NCBI GenBank assembly: GCA_002497765.1
Contig: DAET01000053.1
Span: forward strand, 1-11,961
Length of the DNA stretch: 11,961 bases
DNA from: Euryarchaeota archaeon UBA486
GTDB taxonomy: Archaea > Thermoplasmatota > Poseidoniia > Poseidoniales > Poseidoniaceae
Direction of reading: 5' to 3'
In this document: piece by piece, positions 5,348 through 11,961 of the stretch
Layout of the letters: each line of letters begins with the position of its first letter
Position numbering within the stretch: position 1 is the stretch's first letter
Made by a program: the position numbers and the translations under genes
Notes under the pieces: model-generated
The model's database searches: none
What the model saw: the letters and a program-made list of their open reading frames with translations, nothing else
Told to the model about the DNA's origin: nothing

Positions 5348-8300
5348 ATGCACGTTACCGACGATGCCACGTCCAAGACCACGTCCACTCTCGTCAGCCT
5401 GATGATGGTCGTTTCCGTCCTTCTCGTGAGCGCCACACCTTCTGTTTCGGCCGTTGGCCCGAATCAAAACGACCTAAACTCGGGTGGGGATTTGCCCGAC
5501 AACACGAGTGTGAACATCACCAACTACATCTTCTCGGGTACGTACACCGGCTCGGGTGAACTTGATTATGGCGATGACAACGATTACCTTCGTGTCGCCT
5601 TGAACAGCAACCAGGGCCTCTATGCATCACTTTCCTTCCCCTCGACCACCACCTTTGCCAACGGTACAACGGTTTCGAACGACTTTGATCTCGTCTTCTA
5701 TGACAGCCAGCTGAACTTCATGGACGAGTCGTGGGCGAACAACCCAGAAACGCTGAGCACCAACAGTTCGAGCACGGGTCACGGCGGTATGGTTTACATC
5801 CAAATCCTCCGCTTTGACGGCGCGGGGACGTGGAACCTTACCCTCTCCAAATTCACCGTGAGCAGCGGGACCGGTGGCGGCGGAAACGGCACCGGTGGCG
5901 GTGGCGGCTCCTCGGTGGCCAACTGCACTGGAGCGGGTACGTTGACCTCCGATATTCTCGAGCCAAACGACGCCACGACCACGGCCACCCAGGCCTCGCT
6001 TCTCCCTCTTTCATGCACGGGGCTCTCCATTCACACCACCACGGATCAAGACGTCTTCGAAGTTGACATGATCGCTGGTGTTACCTATTACACCAACATC
6101 ACGTTCACGCACCTGAACGGTGACATTGATACAAGGTGGAACACAGCCACGAGCGGTTTCCTGTCAAGTTCAGCGAGCACGAGCAACGTGGAATCCATGC
6201 AAGTTACAGCCCTCGTCAACCAAAGCACCTACATTGAAGTGTACGGCTGGTCGGGCGCCACCAACGTCTACGACATTGAAATCACCACGGACAATCCCGG
6301 CGGCGGTCAAGCGTTCGAATCCGTTGATGTTTCCATCATCAACACCTCGCACGCCACCTTGGACTTCTCTGGCTTGACCAACGGCACGACCTACAACTAC
6401 AACTACACGTACGGGCAACTCCACCTTGACGATGATGAACACTGGGGCATGACGACCAACGGGACCTTCAACGCCACGGGCACCACCCACAGCATCAACA
6501 TCACCACCATGGCCACCCACAACGAATCGTCGTTCCTCGTGAGAGCCACCCTGTTCGACGCCACGGGCGCCGCCCTCAACACCGACACGGACGAACTCTA
6601 CATCGAAATGGTGGAAATTGAAGCTACTTCCTCGACAACGGGCGAGATTGAACTGACCAACCTTTCAATCGGAACTGCCTACGACGTTGCCTGGATTGTC
6701 ATTGATTACGACGAGTGGCAAAGCAACTTCACCGTCTCAAACGATGTTGATGCAGCCATTGCCCACGCACTGATTGACGAGGACATGTGGTCGCTGACGC
6801 CAACGACATCGTCCATGTCCTACCAGATCAACTGGACGGGACCGACCACCATGAACGACCACCTCTTCTTCGCCTATCTTGCTCCCAACGGTACGTCGGT
6901 GAACCTGAGCGATAACGACAACATGACGGGCCTGCACTTCGACGACTTCGTTCCGCAACTCCCCAGCTTGGTGATCGCTTCCTACTCGGCCAGTTCCACG
7001 GCCAGCACCAACAACGTTCAGGCAGAGGGGCTGGATTTGGTCGTCGGTGATAGCTACCAGTACCAGTACCGAGTAACCGATGCCGGCGGGGCCAACCTCG
7101 CCACGTCATCCATGACCTCGTTCACCGCCACGGCGCAAAACATGAGCATCCCCACGTTCACCTACGCAACGCCCAACGCTTCGGGCACCTACTGTGTCAA
7201 TATCGATCTGTTTTCCAACGTCTCGGTCCAACTCATCGGTGACCAAGACTGCTTCACGCTCGTGCAGGACGACGACAACGATGGCGTGGCCAACGAAGCT
7301 GACCAGTGCCCGAACACGGCGGCTGGGGCGACCGTTGACCAAAACGGATGTGCGCTCTCCCAGAAAGACTCCGATGGTGACGGCTACAACGATGACGTGG
7401 ACGCCTTCCCAACCGACGGCACGCAGTGGTCTGACATGGACGGCGACGGCTACGGCGACAACGCCAGCGGCAACATGGCCGATGCCTTTCCCACCGACAG
7501 CACGCAGTGGTCCGATGCTGACGGCGACGGCTACGGCGACAACGCCAACGGCAACTACCCCGATGCCTTCCCCACCGACCCGACGCAGTGGTCCGACGGC
7601 GACGGTGATGGCTACGGCGACAACGCCAGCGGCAACAACCCGGACGCATGGCCCTCCGACAGCACGCAGTGGAAGGACAGTGACGGCGATGGCTTTGGCG
7701 ACAATCCAACCGGCACCAACGGCGACGCGTTCCCCAACGATGCCAGCCAGTGGTCCGACGGTGATGGCGACGGCTACGGCGACAATCCCAACGGAACGAC
7801 TCCCGACGCCTTCCCCTCCGATGGAACGCAGTGGGAAGACGGCGACGGTGATGGCTACGGCGACAACCCTCAGGGCAACAACGCCGATGCGTTCCCCGAT
7901 GATGCTTCACAGTGGTCTGACAGCGATGGCGACGGCTACGGTGATAACCAGGCCGGCACCACCCCTGATGCCTTCCCCAACGACTCGACTCAGTGGTCCG
8001 ACACCGATGGCGATGGGTACGGCGACAACGCCGCTGGCCTCAATCCAGACGACTTCCCCAACGACGCCACGCAGTGGCGTGATGCGGACGGTGACGGCTA
8101 CGGCGACAACGCCAACGGCAACAGTCCCGATCTGTGTTTGAACACCCCGGCCGGTGAAGCCGTCGACGAGAACGGTTGTTCGACCTCCCAACTCGACGCT
8201 GACATGGACGGCGTGAACGACGCCAACGACGCATGCCCCAACACTCCCGCCGGTGAGACCGTCGACAGCGTTGGATGTTCCAGCAGTCAGGAAGATGCCG

Positions 8301-9433
8301 ACAACGACGGCGTGATGGACGCCTTCGATGCCTGCCCCAACACACCGTTGGGTGCCGTGGTCGACGCCGCAGGTTGCGCTACAAGTCAACTCGATACCGA
8401 TGGTGATACCATCACCGATGACCGAGACCAATGCCCAACCACGACGATGGGTGAGCCGGTCAACGGCGTGGGCTGCTCCGCCACCGAGCGGGACACCGAC
8501 GATGACGGTGTCATGGACGCTTACGATGTCTGCGACAACACGCCGTTCTCTGAAGTGGCAGACGCCCAGGGTTGCTCCGATTCGCAAAAGGACAGCGACG
8601 GCGACGAAATCACCGATGATGTCGATAACTGTCCCGGAACTGAAAACGGACTGAACGTTGACATGCTCGGCTGCGCAACCAACCAGCGAGATGCTGACAG
8701 CGACATGATTTCCGACGCCGAGGACATCTGCCCGGTGACACCCAGCGGCGAGCAAGTTGACGCCCAAGGCTGTTCGGATTCGCAAAAGGACGAGGACAAC
8801 GACGACATCGCCAACGACAAGGACCTGTGCCCTGACACCCCCGTGGCCCTTTCGGTTGACATTGACGGCTGCGCTGAGCAGCAGAAGGACGATGACGGCG
8901 ATGGCCTCAAGAATCACGTCGACGATTGTCCCAACACTCCAGAAGGTGAACTCATCGACCCTGTTGGTTGTGCGCTGGTTCAACTCGATTCGGACGGCGA
9001 CGGTGTGAACGATGCCGAGGACGCCTTCAAGTTCGACGCCAACGAATCGGTGGACACCGACAACGACGGTATCGCTGACCGCTGGGACGCCTACCCAGAA
9101 GATCCAACTCGAAGCCAGGCCGAGGTTGAGGACAGTGGCAACGGCATGGTCTACGCAGTGATTGCCTTGCTTTTGGTCGGCCTGCTGGGCGGTGGAGGCT
9201 ACTTCTACAATCGCAAGCAGGACATCGCCACGAGTCCCTTTGCAGACGCCATGGATCAAATGGACACTGCCACGGAGCAAAACATGGGTGGAAGCGACAA
9301 AACCCTTCCTTCCCTCGAGAACGCCGAGCCGCAGCAGTGGGAAGAAAACGGAGTGCATTGGTCAAAGGATACCAACGGCCAGTTGTCGTACTACGATGCT
9401 GCTTCAGGCGCTTGGGTTCCATACGAAGGCTGA
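5348..9433 (+). CDS. Giant membrane-anchored surface protein with thrombospondin type 3-like repeats
   Basis: 1361 aa. Residues 1-35 form a signal peptide (hydrophobic LVSLMMVVSVLLVSA, likely cleavage after SVSA). Residues about 40-170 look like a PPC-type beta-sandwich (DYLRVAL...WNLTLS), then a Gly-rich linker (about 175-188). A second PPC-like domain opens with ILEPND near residue 205. Three Ig/FN3-like segments follow (about 323-638), each with an L-x-x-G-x-x-Y motif near 342, 439 and 564. NxS/T sequons are abundant, suggesting glycosylation. Residues 639-1250 are calcium-binding TSP3-like repeats: one Cys-pair module, nine 27-aa units and nine 33-aa units. A single transmembrane helix (about 1267-1287) precedes a basic YNRKQ stop-transfer and a 70-aa cytoplasmic tail ending in an aromatic WW-like element. 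The ligand is unknown; adhesion or a cell-surface stalk is plausible. The next gene encodes a transglutaminase-like protein with related repeats. Confidence 0.9.
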   Translation: MHVTDDATSKTTSTLVSLMMVVSVLLVSATPSVSAVGPNQNDLNSGGDLPDNTSVNITNYIFSGTYTGSGELDYGDDNDYLRVALNSNQGLYASLSFPSTTTFANGTTVSNDFDLVFYDSQLNFMDESWANNPETLSTNSSSTGHGGMVYIQILRFDGAGTWNLTLSKFTVSSGTGGGGNGTGGGGGSSVANCTGAGTLTSDILEPNDATTTATQASLLPLSCTGLSIHTTTDQDVFEVDMIAGVTYYTNITFTHLNGDIDTRWNTATSGFLSSSASTSNVESMQVTALVNQSTYIEVYGWSGATNVYDIEITTDNPGGGQAFESVDVSIINTSHATLDFSGLTNGTTYNYNYTYGQLHLDDDEHWGMTTNGTFNATGTTHSINITTMATHNESSFLVRATLFDATGAALNTDTDELYIEMVEIEATSSTTGEIELTNLSIGTAYDVAWIVIDYDEWQSNFTVSNDVDAAIAHALIDEDMWSLTPTTSSMSYQINWTGPTTMNDHLFFAYLAPNGTSVNLSDNDNMTGLHFDDFVPQLPSLVIASYSASSTASTNNVQAEGLDLVVGDSYQYQYRVTDAGGANLATSSMTSFTATAQNMSIPTFTYATPNASGTYCVNIDLFSNVSVQLIGDQDCFTLVQDDDNDGVANEADQCPNTAAGATVDQNGCALSQKDSDGDGYNDDVDAFPTDGTQWSDMDGDGYGDNASGNMADAFPTDSTQWSDADGDGYGDNANGNYPDAFPTDPTQWSDGDGDGYGDNASGNNPDAWPSDSTQWKDSDGDGFGDNPTGTNGDAFPNDASQWSDGDGDGYGDNPNGTTPDAFPSDGTQWEDGDGDGYGDNPQGNNADAFPDDASQWSDSDGDGYGDNQAGTTPDAFPNDSTQWSDTDGDGYGDNAAGLNPDDFPNDATQWRDADGDGYGDNANGNSPDLCLNTPAGEAVDENGCSTSQLDADMDGVNDANDACPNTPAGETVDSVGCSSSQEDADNDGVMDAFDACPNTPLGAVVDAAGCATSQLDTDGDTITDDRDQCPTTTMGEPVNGVGCSATERDTDDDGVMDAYDVCDNTPFSEVADAQGCSDSQKDSDGDEITDDVDNCPGTENGLNVDMLGCATNQRDADSDMISDAEDICPVTPSGEQVDAQGCSDSQKDEDNDDIANDKDLCPDTPVALSVDIDGCAEQQKDDDGDGLKNHVDDCPNTPEGELIDPVGCALVQLDSDGDGVNDAEDAFKFDANESVDTDNDGIADRWDAYPEDPTRSQAEVEDSGNGMVYAVIALLLVGLLGGGGYFYNRKQDIATSPFADAMDQMDTATEQNMGGSDKTLPSLENAEPQQWEENGVHWSKDTNGQLSYYDAASGAWVPYEG
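7400..8128 (+). repeat. Nine tandem 81-nt (27-aa) TSP3-like units, no indels
   Basis: Units of the form DAFPxDxTQWSDxDGDGYGDNxxGNxP repeat nine times. The Tyr (once Phe) codon of GDGYGDN falls at 7451, 7532, 7613, 7694, 7775, 7856, 7937, 8018 and 8099, always exactly 81 nt apart. Each unit holds a DxDGDGxGD calcium-binding loop. DNA identity between units is high around the GACGGCGACGGCTACGGCGA core but silent third positions differ, so the array is not a very recent amplification. A shorter, degenerate unit (DGDGYNDDV) precedes it. Confidence 0.93.
8135..9025 (+). repeat. Nine tandem 99-nt (33-aa) Cys-pair TSP3-like units
   Basis: Units of the form CPNTPxGxxVDxxGCxxSQxDxDxDGVxDxxD repeat nine times. 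The first Cys codon lies at 8135, 8234, 8333, 8432, 8531, 8630, 8729, 8828 and 8927, always 99 nt apart. A second Cys follows 14 residues later in every unit (C-x13-C), so each module can make one disulfide. One isolated unit of the same type (Cys654 and Cys668) lies before the 27-aa array. The last unit ends where a Phe (EDAFKFD) replaces the next Cys. Confidence 0.92.
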
Positions 9434-9453
9434 GCCTTGGTGCAGGAAGAACC

Positions 9454-9461
9454 GTAATAGA
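9454..9461 (+). promoter_or_regulatory. Candidate TATA box for the transglutaminase-like gene
   Basis: GTAATAGA sits in the 50-nt gap after the giant gene, preceded by purine-rich AGGAAGAA (9443-9450). Its centre is about 27 nt before the ATG at 9484. This supports separate, leaderless transcription and supports 9484 over the upstream in-frame starts, which would overlap the previous gene. Confidence 0.5.
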
Positions 9462-9483
9462 GGGACGACGAAGTCTCCCAAGC

Positions 9484-11340
9484 ATGGGCGAGAACGGTGA
9501 GTTCTGGCGTTTAGCTCAGGATTTCATGGAATCCGAGACCACCGTTGATGAGTTGCCGGTTTCCGAGCCGCCCGTCACCGAGGCGGCTGAAGGTTCAACC
9601 AATGTTGTGGCCGTCACGCAACGCTTGACTCCCGGGTCGCCCGGTGGCTTGGTCGCCCTTGCTCTCGTTGGTGTTCTGGTGGTCGCATCGGTGATCTCGG
9701 TTGCTCTTTGGAGCCTCTCGGATTACGACCCCAACGACGTGGATGGGGACGGCATTGCCAACGGTGTTGACGATTGCTATGACGGCTTTACCGAATGGAC
9801 CTCCAGCATCGCTCTGGACCATGACGGCGATGGTTGTCATGACGCAGAGGAGGACGGAGACGACGACAACGATACGGTTCCCGACGAGGGGGATGCCTGT
9901 CCAACCGGTGAATCGGGTTGGTTACCGACGGCAGCAACGGACCATGACGGTGATGGTTGTCATGACGACCTCGAAGACAGCGACGACGACAACGACAATG
10001 TCTCCGATGAGCTGGATGCGTTCCCGCTGGATGGAACCGAGTGGCAGGACACGGACAACGACGGCGTTGGGGACAACAGCGATGCGTTTCCCGATGACCC
10101 CTCCGAACAGTTGGACACCGACGGTGACGGGTGGGGCGACAACAGCGATGTTTTCCCTTGGAACGGCGCTGAATGGTCCGATGCCGATGGTGATGGATTG
10201 GGAGATAACGCCGACCCGGATGACGACAACGACGGGGCCCTCGATGAAAACGACCTCCACCTTGGCAAGGACATTGGCGTCCAGATTCGCCTCGAAAACT
10301 TCACCCTTTTCGATGCCGTTGATTTGTTCTCAGACAGGGGGCAAATTCGATTTTGCATTTCCGTGAACAGCGGTTGGAACGGGTGCATGAGTCCGTATGA
10401 ATCCGATTTTATCATCGGGGAAAGGCGGGATGTCGGCATCAATTCCTCCTACAATTTGGACGAATCAATCCGTTATCATTACGTCAACATCTCCATCATT
10501 GATTGGGACCCACTCTTTGATGATGACGTGGACATCCACCCCGATGAGGGTGTCCTCACCTATTCTGCAGTGTATGACAGCCTTGCCACTGAGCAGAACC
10601 TTTCCTTCGTGGCCAACGGTAGCGGTGATGGCGACGCAGGTTCACTGGAGTTCTCACTCGAACCGTTGGACTATCTTGGGATGACCAGGGTCGAATATTA
10701 TTGGAATTTTGGCGGCCAAACCCACGGCATTGACATCACCACCACCCACGCCGACTACCTCATGTACCGCAACATGAATCATGCCATTGACTGGACGAAC
10801 GCCTACACAAATGCGGACATCATCCCCCAATACGCAGCGTTCTCAACACCGAACGATGCCACGGTAAAAGCCACGGCTGACCAACTCCGGGCAGATGCAA
10901 TCGCCAACGGCTATACTTCGGATGTTGATATTCTACGGTACATCTATGGCTTCGTCGGTAAAATACAGTATGCCTACGACATCGACACCACCAACTTTTC
11001 TGAGTATCCCAAATACCCTCTTGAGATGTTGATTGACCGCAGCGGTGATTGTGAGGATTCCAGTGCGTTGTTCATCAGTTTGGTAGAAGCCCTTGGGTAC
11101 GATGCCGGTTTAATGTTGGGCAGCGTAAAGGCGACCGAAGACGATGAATGGGGCGGCCACGCTTGGCCTGTTGTTGCCTTGGACAACCACGAAGGTTGGA
11201 GCATCAATGGCGTGGGGGAAAAGGCCAATTTGACCTATTATTTCGTGGAATCGACCGCCTATTATGAGGGGTCAAGCGACATTGGTGTCAACCCGTGGTA
11301 CGAGATCAAAGACGAAGCCTTCTTCGATGTTGAAGAATAG
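9484..11340 (+). CDS. Membrane-tethered transglutaminase-like protein with TSP3-like repeats
   Basis: 618 aa from the ATG at 9484. The same frame is open back to 9337, but those residues lie over the previous gene and before the TATA-like box. An acidic N-terminal segment of about 50 residues lacks signal-peptide character. One transmembrane helix (about 56-78, LVALALVGVLVVASVISVALW) would put the rest outside. Residues about 80-255 are TSP3-like calcium-binding repeats, including two 41-aa units with DHDGDGCHD. A domain of unknown type (about 256-440) contains DPLFDDDVDIHPDEG and could be a C2-like or other beta-sandwich. The C-terminal 170 residues are a transglutaminase-like domain: GDCEDSS with Cys523, GGHAW with His559 and FVEST with Glu589 as the apparent triad, so it looks catalytically intact. 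Protein cross-linking, amidase and protease activities all occur in this superfamily; which applies is unknown. Confidence 0.88.
   Translation: MGENGEFWRLAQDFMESETTVDELPVSEPPVTEAAEGSTNVVAVTQRLTPGSPGGLVALALVGVLVVASVISVALWSLSDYDPNDVDGDGIANGVDDCYDGFTEWTSSIALDHDGDGCHDAEEDGDDDNDTVPDEGDACPTGESGWLPTAATDHDGDGCHDDLEDSDDDNDNVSDELDAFPLDGTEWQDTDNDGVGDNSDAFPDDPSEQLDTDGDGWGDNSDVFPWNGAEWSDADGDGLGDNADPDDDNDGALDENDLHLGKDIGVQIRLENFTLFDAVDLFSDRGQIRFCISVNSGWNGCMSPYESDFIIGERRDVGINSSYNLDESIRYHYVNISIIDWDPLFDDDVDIHPDEGVLTYSAVYDSLATEQNLSFVANGSGDGDAGSLEFSLEPLDYLGMTRVEYYWNFGGQTHGIDITTTHADYLMYRNMNHAIDWTNAYTNADIIPQYAAFSTPNDATVKATADQLRADAIANGYTSDVDILRYIYGFVGKIQYAYDIDTTNFSEYPKYPLEMLIDRSGDCEDSSALFISLVEALGYDAGLMLGSVKATEDDEWGGHAWPVVALDNHEGWSINGVGEKANLTYYFVESTAYYEGSSDIGVNPWYEIKDEAFFDVEE
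9817..10020 (+). repeat. Duplicated 123-nt (41-aa) DHDGDGCHD module
   Basis: DHDGDGCHDxxEDxDDDNDxVxDExDA occurs twice, beginning at 9817 and 9940, exactly 123 nt apart. The 27 bases of the first nine codons differ at only one position. Cys follows the Asp-rich loop in each copy, and a further Cys lies in DACP of the first copy and in DDCYD before it. This module is distinct from the 27- and 33-aa units of the neighbouring giant protein. Confidence 0.85.
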
Positions 11341-11354
11341 GATTCGAGCGAATC
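11341..11354. terminator. Perfect palindrome between convergent stop codons
   Basis: GATTCG-AG-CGAATC fills the 12-nt gap between the stop of the transglutaminase-like gene (ends 11340) and the purP stop (begins at 11355 on the minus strand), using two bases of the latter. It could form a small hairpin in both transcripts and so act as a bidirectional end signal. There is no U-tract on either strand, so function is uncertain. Confidence 0.3.
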
Positions 11355-11961
11355 ACGTCAACACTTCGAGCAGGCGGTCCTGTTCAACCGCCATGCGCAG
11401 TTCCATCGCGATGCGTCGTCCACTCGACATGGGTTTTCGCCAGGTTGCGTTGCCGTAGGGGTGGCCGACACTCACGTGAACGTTGGTGCCGCCACCGAGG
11501 CGGGGGGCGACGTCGTAGATGTAGTAGTTCATGTCCTTGTCAATGCAGGTTTGGAGGCAGAACGGACCGATGATGCCAGGGTCGTAGTGCTCCTTGCTGG
11601 CCTTGATGAATTTCTCACCGAGCTCAAAGGCCTTCTCAAGAAGCGACTCCCTGATGGTGGCTGTGTTGTGGCCGACCACGGTCATCTCGGGGATTTGCTG
11701 GTGAATCGGCATGGTCATTTGCTGAGGTGCCGGGAGGCGAACATGACCGTCGAGTGAAGATTCGAATCGCCAGTCAACGCCGAGGAGTTCAAGTCGCTCA
11801 CCTTCTTCTGCCAGAGGGCTGTAAAAGAAGTTCAAGTTGAACACGGGGCCGATGACGTAGCGCTCAATTCGAGCGCCGTCAAGCGAGGCTTGGTCGATGA
11901 CGCCTTCGGCGAGCAAGGCGGCGGATTTTTCCTGGTATTCCTTGTACGAGGCACAGGTGAA
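11353..11961 (-). CDS. purP: Formate-dependent AICAR formyltransferase PurP, C-terminal part
   Basis: Archaeal ATP-grasp enzyme that formylates AICAR to FAICAR with ATP and free formate, the folate-independent ninth step of purine synthesis. The last 202 codons are visible and the frame runs off the right edge; family members have about 360 residues, so close to half is missing. A TTG at 11916 is not the start, since the open frame continues upstream with FTCASYKEYQEKSAALL. Family features seen: VIGPVFNLNFFYSPL; the VDWRFES segment; QIPEMTVVGHN; ATP-grasp metal/ATP region YYIYDVAPRLGGGTNVHVS followed by GHPYGNATW; and an end of the form RRIAMELRMAVEQDRLLEVLT. Convergent with the transglutaminase-like gene, 12 nt apart; no functional link to it is apparent. 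Its presence is the clearest archaeal marker in the window. Confidence 0.93.
   Translation of the reverse strand, partial: FTCASYKEYQEKSAALLAEGVIDQASLDGARIERYVIGPVFNLNFFYSPLAEEGERLELLGVDWRFESSLDGHVRLPAPQQMTMPIHQQIPEMTVVGHNTATIRESLLEKAFELGEKFIKASKEHYDPGIIGPFCLQTCIDKDMNYYIYDVAPRLGGGTNVHVSVGHPYGNATWRKPMSSGRRIAMELRMAVEQDRLLEVLT

Noticed and set aside
7194..8141. 315-codon plus-strand frame of Thr/Ala/Pro-rich repeats
   Set aside because: Shifted reading of the 81-nt repeat array; composition is an artefact and there is no start context.
7400..9025. Regular 81- and 99-nt spacing considered as a CRISPR or satellite array
   Set aside because: Both periods are multiples of three, the whole stretch is one open frame, and units vary at silent positions while keeping the protein motif. 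It is a protein repeat.
7907..9358. 483-codon minus-strand frame with a repetitive Val/Gly/Ala-rich product
   Set aside because: It is the antisense shadow of the Asp-rich TSP3 arrays (GAC read backwards gives GTC), which also explains its periodicity.
11461..11757. 98-codon plus-strand frame at the right edge
   Set aside because: Antisense to the conserved purP reading frame; no motifs.

Overview
The window looks like a piece of a planktonic marine archaeal genome, most likely Marine Group II Euryarchaeota (Candidatus Poseidoniales, Thermoplasmatota). The placement is an inference from four things: an archaeal-type PurP, a carotenoid-to-retinal gene set of the kind that supplies rhodopsins in surface-ocean archaea, very large cell-surface proteins built from thrombospondin type 3 (TSP3) repeats, and start-site architecture that is archaeal. 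In that architecture, first genes have a TATA-like box about 23-27 nt before the ATG, which suggests leaderless mRNAs, while genes inside operons have Shine-Dalgarno (SD) sites. No rRNA, tRNA, mobile element or CRISPR array was seen. No gene-free stretch exceeds 80 bases.

Layout. (1) 1-2761, + strand: a retinal cassette of phytoene synthase crtB (5' end outside the window), lycopene beta-cyclase crtY and Brp/Blh-type beta-carotene dioxygenase blh. Each junction is an ATGA stop/start overlap. Together they cover geranylgeranyl-PP to phytoene, lycopene to beta-carotene, and beta-carotene to retinal. The desaturase step and the rhodopsin are not in the window. (2) 2838-5004, + strand: a biotin-dependent acyl-CoA carboxylase operon with carboxyltransferase (PccB/MmdA type), a 63-aa small protein, and a separate biotin carboxyl carrier protein. 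The biotin carboxylase subunit is missing here. (3) 5057-5296: a 79-aa protein with a Cys/His zinc-binding pattern, family not recognised. (4) 5348-11340: two neighbouring surface proteins. The first has 1361 aa: signal peptide, beta-sandwich domains, 19 TSP3-like units in two exactly periodic arrays, one C-terminal transmembrane helix and a short aromatic cytoplasmic tail. The second has 618 aa: N-terminal membrane anchor, TSP3-like calcium-binding repeats and a C-terminal transglutaminase-like domain with an apparent Cys/His/Glu triad. (5) 11353-11961, - strand: the C-terminal 202 codons of purP, convergent with the previous gene.

Working together: regions 1 and 2 are metabolic (light-driven physiology; propionyl-CoA or related acyl-CoA carboxylation). 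Region 4 is the most novel part. A calcium-binding repeat protein anchored by its C-terminus sits beside a membrane-tethered enzyme with the same class of repeats and a transglutaminase-like fold, so they may act on the same cell-surface structure. That link rests on adjacency and shared modules only.
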